From Verrucomicrobiota bacterium (GTDB taxonomy: Bacteria; Verrucomicrobiota; Verrucomicrobiae; Chthoniobacterales; UBA10450), in the NCBI GenBank assembly GCA_005887855.1, contig VBQB01000177.1, forward strand, positions 1-10,153: a DNA stretch of 10,153 nucleotides, written 5' to 3'. This document shows, one piece after another, positions 6,756 through 10,153 of the stretch. Positions within the stretch are counted from its first letter, which is position 1. Each line of letters begins with the position of its first letter. A program made the translations under genes and the position numbers. Under the pieces are notes generated by a model. It was not told where the DNA came from and did not search any database. It worked only from the letters and a program-made list of their open reading frames with translations.

Positions 6756-7301
6756 TCAAACTGGTTGCACAAGCAATTCCTTCCGTAGCACTCCGATGTA
6801 AGGAAGGTTGCGATAGCTTTCCATGAAGTCGAGACCGTAACCAACTACAAACTCGTCCTCGATTTCAAAACCGACATAATCCGCAGCGACATACCGCGCG
6901 CGTGGCTTCTTTTTGCTGAGCAGAACGCAAACGCGGATGCTGCGCGGCTTGGCTGTTTCCAGCTTCTCGCAAATAGCTGCGAGAGTGTGACCGCTGTCCA
7001 GAATATCATCGAGAATAAGAACATGCCGATCGACCACGTCGGGCAACGCAATCTGCTTAAAAATCACCTCGCCACTTGTTTGCGCTTTTCCGTGATAACT
7101 CTCCGCACTCAGGCAATCCAATTTCAATGGTAGCGGAATTCGCCGGAGCAAGTCCGCCATGAAGATCAAGCTTCCGTTTAAGACCGCGATCACGGTCAGT
7201 TCGCGATCGCGATAGTCTTGGAAAATTTGCGCGGCTATCTCGTCAAGCCGCCGGTTAATCGCCGGCTCATCAAACAACACGCGCTCGAGATCGCCTTGCA
7301 C
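6756..7301 (-). CDS. hpt: Hypoxanthine phosphoribosyltransferase
   Basis: This 181-aa protein is a 6-oxopurine phosphoribosyltransferase that joins hypoxanthine (and usually guanine) to PRPP, giving IMP or GMP in purine salvage in the cytosol. Visible motifs are VIAVLNGSLIFMADLLRRI (38-55, PPi loop), SAESYHGKAQTSGEV with the flexible-loop Ser-Tyr, the PRPP motif VLILDDILDSGHTL (94-107, paired acidic residues), LLSKKKPR with the base-contacting Lys, and DYVGFEIEDEFVVGYGLDF near the C-terminus. The start is GTG 7301: an in-frame TGA lies six codons upstream (7319-7317), no earlier start codon exists, and MQGDLERVLF fits the family. There is no Shine-Dalgarno. The GTG sits in one arm of a perfect 9-bp inverted repeat. 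The gene is divergent from yjbQ and 6 nt ahead of moaD. Confidence 0.96.
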   Translation of the reverse strand: MQGDLERVLFDEPAINRRLDEIAAQIFQDYRDRELTVIAVLNGSLIFMADLLRRIPLPLKLDCLSAESYHGKAQTSGEVIFKQIALPDVVDRHVLILDDILDSGHTLAAICEKLETAKPRSIRVCVLLSKKKPRARYVAADYVGFEIEDEFVVGYGLDFMESYRNLPYIGVLRKELLVQPV

Positions 7302-7332
7302 CGGTAAGTCATTAAGTCATTAGCCGGTGCAA
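7296..7332. promoter_or_regulatory. Perfect 9-bp inverted repeat spanning the hpt start, with internal tandem repeat
   Basis: TTGCACCGG (7296-7304) and CCGGTGCAA (7324-7332) are perfect reverse complements around a 19-nt spacer. The spacer contains TAAGTCAT twice in tandem (7305-7312, 7313-7320) followed by TAG. The element lies between divergent hpt and yjbQ. In hpt mRNA the 3' arm would contain the GTG start codon. It could be a shared operator or an RNA hairpin that blocks hpt initiation; both are inference. Confidence 0.5.
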
Positions 7333-7386
7333 AGATCAACGCACGACTATTGTTTCAGGCGATGTTATTTTCGTGCCGCAAATCCT

Positions 7387-7806
7387 ATGTGTATTCACCA
7401 CGAACAATTCGAAGTGCGCACGAACGGCAAAGGAACGTACGAAATTACTGATGATGTCCAGGCGAAGATCGACAAGTGCGGCCTGCGGAATGGGACGGTG
7501 ACGGTCTTCGTTCAGCACACCAGTTGCAGCGTCATCATCATGGAGAATGCCGATCCGACCGCGCGACGTGACATGGAGGAATTTTTCAATCGCCTTGTGC
7601 CGGAAGATGCCGATTACTTCACGCACGGCTCAGAAGGCAGCGATGATATGCCGTCGCATATTCGCATGGTTCTGACACGCACGAGCGAGACCGTTCCGAT
7701 TGCCGATGGAAAGATGCAACTCGGGACCTGGCAGGGAATTTTCCTGTTCGAGCATCGCCGGGCATCGCATCGGAGAAAACTTTTTATCACAATCATTGGT
7801 GAATAG
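7387..7806 (+). CDS. yjbQ: YjbQ family protein (UPF0047)
   Basis: This is a complete 139-aa YjbQ protein. Conserved elements are FVQHTSCSVIIMENADP (41-57), RRDMEEFFNRLVPED (60-74), YFTHGSEGSDDMPSHIR (77-93) and LGTWQGIFLFEHR (112-124), ending in IIGE. The clustered His/Glu/Asp residues are the family's presumed metal or active site. Escherichia coli YjbQ has been linked to weak thiamine-phosphate-synthase activity, but the physiological role is not settled. ATG 7387 gives the typical N-terminus; an upstream in-frame GTG at 7327 lies in the inverted repeat and would add 20 residues unlike the family. No Shine-Dalgarno is present. The gene is divergent from hpt and converges on the serine-hydrolase pseudogene, with a composite palindromic repeat starting 2 nt after its stop. 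Confidence 0.93.
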   Translation: MCIHHEQFEVRTNGKGTYEITDDVQAKIDKCGLRNGTVTVFVQHTSCSVIIMENADPTARRDMEEFFNRLVPEDADYFTHGSEGSDDMPSHIRMVLTRTSETVPIADGKMQLGTWQGIFLFEHRRASHRRKLFITIIGE

Positions 7807-7808
7807 CC

Positions 7809-7923
7809 TGTAGCGCCGGTCTGTGACTGCCGAAGGTAGCGCAACCTTCCAGGTTGCGTTTGGAAGAATCGCAAGCGAGACACGCTTGCGCTACGTTTTC
7901 GGCGCTCACAGAGCGCCGCTACA
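7809..7923. repeat. Composite REP-like palindromic element I (GTAG...CTAC bounded, nested)
   Basis: The outer arms 7809-7833 and 7899-7923 pair at 21 of 25 positions and begin TGTAGCG / end CGCTACA. Nested inside is a second GTAG (7836-7839) to CTAC (7891-7894) unit with two perfect hairpins: CGCAACCT-TCC-AGGTTGCG (7840-7858) and CGCAAGCG-AGACA-CGCTTGCG (7870-7890). The GTAG head with GC-rich hairpins is the hallmark of REP sequences mobilised by RAYT (TnpA-REP) transposases; no such gene is in this window. The element fills the gap between convergent yjbQ and the hydrolase pseudogene, and its right edge contains the latter's TAG stop. Confidence 0.8.
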
Positions 7924-8981
7924 GAATGTCGTAAATTGCGTCCACGATCCGCAACGATTTTTCGTTAGGCAAAAGCGATTGCTCCATTTGATTCATCACG
8001 TAAGCGAACGCGATTTTATTTTCTGAGTCTCCGAAGGCGTGACTGCCGCCGGCACCAGGATGTCCAAACGCGATTGGCGATGTGCCGAAAATTCTTCGCT
8101 TTGCGTTCCGCGCATCTTTCATGAACCCGGCGGAAAAGGCCGTCGGTATTTGAAAGACGCGGTCCATGCCATCGGTCAATGTGGTTGTCATCCATTCAAT
8201 TGTTTTCCCTGAGAAAAAGGTTCGACCATCGATTTCTCCGCCATTAGCGAGCATGGAATAGAATTTTCCTAGAGCCGCGGCGCTCCCGATCCCGCCGAAG
8301 GACACAATCGGTTCGGCGCGGATCGCGGGAGAATTGCTTTGGTTCCGGCGGTTTACCGCTTTTCGCAGCGTAAATCGTCGCCATGCGCGGATTCTCCTTT
8401 TCGGGCAAGCCGATCCAAAGATCGAGATTGAGCGACTGGACAAAATTTTGTTGCCAATAATCTGATAAGGTTTTTCCAGCGATGCGGCGCACGAGTTCGT
8501 CGAGAAGAAACCCGAAGGTGCGGGCGTGATAACCGTGGGCGGTTCCGGGCGGCCACCACGGTGTTTGCACTTCGAGCGCTCGAATGACTGCGTTATAGTC
8601 AAGCACATCGACCCGTCGATCCAAAGCGCAAAGCCCGGCCTGATGCGAAAGCAACTGCGCGAGCGAAATCTTTTCTTTGCCAGCTTGCGCAAACTCGGGC
8701 CAGAACTCCGCCACCTGTTGGTTAATGTCGATCGCGTGCTCTTGCAACAAGTGCAGGACACATGCGGTGCCGATTCCCTTTGTAGCAGACCAGATGAGGA
8801 CAAGCGTCTTATCCGTCCACGGTTTTTCGCGGCGCGCGTCGCGAAATCCGCAGTAAAGATCGAGAATCGGTTTCCCGTCTTGCCAGATCGAAAGGGCGGC
8901 GCCCAGTTCATCGAATTTTTCAAAGTTTTCGCGAAAAAGTGGCTCCAAGCGTTCGTGAATTTCGGCTGCGCTTAGTTGCAT
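7919..8981 (-). pseudogene. Frameshifted serine hydrolase (beta-lactamase-related, EstB-like)
   Basis: The two halves of one gene lie in different frames. From ATG 8981 the first about 215 residues hold the beta-lactamase-fold nucleophile motif SATK (Ser65, Lys68) and GYHARTFGFLLDELVRRIAGK (Tyr151 as second motif), ending near KPPEPKQ. The family then resumes one frame over at NSPAIRAEPIVSFGGIG and runs to GHPGAGGSHAFGD and VDAIYDIL, stopping at TAG 7921-7919. The switch is at about 8325-8345 and needs a +1 shift. From memory of this esterase/class-C-like family, some 30 residues normally lie between these blocks, so the lesion looks like an out-of-frame deletion rather than a single-base error. 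Read straight, the first frame ends at 8244 and loses the HPGAGG motif. Intact relatives are esterases or peptidases more often than resistance enzymes. It lies downstream of pepF across a 133-nt repeat-bearing gap. Confidence 0.85.
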
Positions 8982-8992
8982 CGATAGAACCT

Positions 8993-9049
8993 GTAGTGGC
9001 AGGCGTGCCGCCTGCAATATTTAGGTGCAGCCAACGCGGCTGCCGCTAC
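8993..9049. repeat. Composite REP-like palindromic element II
   Basis: The element is bounded by GTAGTGGCAG (8993-9002) and its near-complement CTGCCGCTAC (9040-9049). Inside are two hairpins: GCAGGCG-TGC-CGCCTGC (8999-9015) and GCAGCC-AACGC-GGCTGC (9027-9043), separated by an AT-rich linker. The architecture is the same as the inner part of element I (GTAG, hairpin, linker of about 11 nt, hairpin, CTAC) with different stems. It lies just upstream of the hydrolase pseudogene start. Confidence 0.75.
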
Positions 9050-9061
9050 AGAAAATAGAGA

Positions 9062-9079
9062 GACGACCTCCATGTCGTC
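9062..9079. repeat. Hairpin GACGAC-N6-GTCGTC in the pepF/hydrolase gap
   Basis: A 6-bp perfect stem with loop CTCCAT lies 12 bases beyond element II and 36 bases from the pepF stop. It is followed by TCGCGTCGCGCTACA (9105-9119), which resembles the right edge of another GTAG/CTAC unit lacking a clear partner. It may be a fragment of a further repeat or part of a pepF terminator. Confidence 0.4.
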
Positions 9080-9114
9080 CGACTTTGGGCAAAAATACTC
9101 TGCGTCGCGTCGCG

Positions 9115-10153
9115 CTACAGTAAAAGCGCCTCGAGCTCGTCGAGACGACGCTCGAATAACCTTAGCGTGCTCTCGATCGGCGCAGGTGTCGTCATATCCA
9201 CACCTGCGGCTTTCAGAGCTTCGAGCGGAAACTTCGACCCACCGGAGCGGAGGAAATCCAGATACGCATCTACGCTTCCCGGCTCGCCGGAAAGCACGCG
9301 TTCCGACAGCGCAACCGCGGCGGAAATTCCCGTCGCATATTTATAGACATAGAACGCGTGGTAGAAATGCGGGATGCGGAGGCATTCCAGATCCAACTCA
9401 GGGTCGAGCATGAAATTCTTGGCAAAGTAGGCTTCAAGAAGTTTGCGATATTCAGATTTGAAGACGTCGAGAGTGAGCGCGTCGCCACTTTCCTCGATCG
9501 CGTGAATAATCTTTTCGAATTCAGCAAACATCGTCTGCCGGAAAAGCGTCCCGCGCAGGTCGTCAATCTGTCGATTGATGATATAAGCGCGCATTTTCGG
9601 ATCGCTCGTTTGCTCGAGCAGGTGGGTGAGCAATTCCTCATTGAACGTCGATGCAACCTCGGCCAGAAAGATCGGGTACTCGTAATCCTGGAAGCGCTGC
9701 GATTCTCGTGAAAACCAGGTATGCATCGAATGACCAGCTTCATGTGCGAGCGTATAAATATCCGAGAAGACGTCGTCCTTGTAATTCATCAGGATGTAGG
9801 GCGGCGCGCCGTAACTTCCGGATGAAAACGCGCCGCTGCGTTTGCCTTTCGTTTCATAGCGATCACACCAGCGACCTCGCAGGCCCTCCGCTAAAACAGC
9901 GACATATTGTTCTCCGAGCGGGGCGAGCGCAGCGAGAACCATCTCAACCGCGCGGTCGAAACTGGTACGCGTTTCAATTTTTGGAACCAGCGGCACATAC
10001 GTGTCGTAATGATGCAACTCCGACAACCCGAGCGCACGCTGGCGTAATTTGAAGTAGCGAAAGAGCGGATCGAGGTTGCTACGCACAGAGGCGATCAACC
10101 CGTCGTAAACCGCGACCAGCACGTCGTCGGGAAACAGTGCGGCTTCAATCGCA
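9115..10153 (-). CDS. pepF: Oligoendopeptidase F (M3 family), N-terminus outside window
   Basis: This is the C-terminal part (about 346 residues visible of roughly 600) of a PepF-type zinc metallopeptidase that cleaves short peptides in the cytoplasm. The frame is open to the window end and reads AIEAALFPDDVLVAVYDGLI, typical of the family's middle region, so the GTG at 10122 is not the true start. Next come LHHYDTYVPLV and the substrate-side FSSGSYGAPPYILMNY. The zinc motif is HEAGH (bases 9744-9730), with the third ligand Glu in FLAEVASTFNEELL. The Tyr-rich helix IPHFYHAFYVYKYATGISAA lies near the C-terminus, then FLRSGGSKFPLEALKAAGVDM. The stop TAG (9117-9115) lies in a CTGTAGCG word like the edge of the palindromic repeats. 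All catalytic elements present in this part are intact. Confidence 0.95.
   Translation of the reverse strand, partial: AIEAALFPDDVLVAVYDGLIASVRSNLDPLFRYFKLRQRALGLSELHHYDTYVPLVPKIETRTSFDRAVEMVLAALAPLGEQYVAVLAEGLRGRWCDRYETKGKRSGAFSSGSYGAPPYILMNYKDDVFSDIYTLAHEAGHSMHTWFSRESQRFQDYEYPIFLAEVASTFNEELLTHLLEQTSDPKMRAYIINRQIDDLRGTLFRQTMFAEFEKIIHAIEESGDALTLDVFKSEYRKLLEAYFAKNFMLDPELDLECLRIPHFYHAFYVYKYATGISAAVALSERVLSGEPGSVDAYLDFLRSGGSKFPLEALKAAGVDMTTPAPIESTLRLFERRLDELEALLL

Noticed and set aside
7305..7320. CRISPR-like repeat (TAAGTCAT twice)
   Set aside because: Only two tandem octamers with no spacers; no cas genes in the window.
7327..7386. Upstream GTG start for yjbQ
   Set aside because: The added 20 residues (with FRRCYFRAANP) do not resemble YjbQ N-termini, and the GTG lies in the palindrome arm.
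7919..8981. Antibiotic-resistance beta-lactamase
   Set aside because: The sequence is of the EstB-like esterase/peptidase branch, lacks a signal peptide at the start, and is frameshifted.

Overview
The window looks like ordinary chromosome of a free-living bacterium, most likely a Verrucomicrobiota member (Spartobacteria/Chthoniobacterales type). The lineage call is an inference. It rests on the short RpoD-family sigma factor beginning MKKSYMAAEDSDTGIKIYL, on moderate GC, on the general absence of Shine-Dalgarno sequences, and on GTAG/CTAC-bounded palindromic repeats in the gaps; no rRNA or marker search could be run. I see no rRNA, tRNA, CRISPR array, phage or transposase gene.

Layout. (1) 2-1228 (+): the C-terminal four fifths of pyruvate kinase, converging on (2) 1276-2145 (-), a 289-aa primary-type sigma factor. 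A 289-bp gap with a candidate promoter and a perfect 8+8 operator-like palindrome separates that gene from (3) 2435-3970 (+), a YifB/ComM AAA+ ATPase, which overlaps by 10 bp (4) 3961-4677 (+), a sulfotransferase-like protein. (5) 4790-5107 (+) encodes a 105-aa one-helix membrane protein of unknown function. It overlaps by 20 bp (6) 5088-5894 (+), a DUF4097-like lipoprotein. (7) 5942-6427 (+) is yajQ with its own near-leaderless promoter candidate.

yajQ faces (8) an hpt-moaD pair on the minus strand (7301-6504), with a large inverted repeat between them. hpt is divergent from (9) yjbQ (7387-7806, +); the gap holds a perfect 9-bp inverted repeat whose one arm contains the hpt GTG start. yjbQ faces (10) a frameshifted serine-hydrolase (beta-lactamase fold) pseudogene, 8981-7919 (-), which follows (11) pepF (oligoendopeptidase F, N-terminus cut by the window end at 10153).

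The genes do not form one pathway. They cover glycolysis, sigma-directed transcription, DNA branch migration/transformation, purine salvage, molybdopterin sulfur carriage and peptide hydrolysis. The unusual content is mostly between genes: two composite REP-like palindromic elements (7809-7923 and 8993-9049), whose TAG-containing edges, or a sequence resembling such an edge, supply the stop codons of the hydrolase and of pepF; the yajQ/moaD inverted repeat; and two operator-like palindromes. The least explained coding unit is the small membrane protein coupled to the lipoprotein. I did not find convincing evidence of a new multi-gene system.
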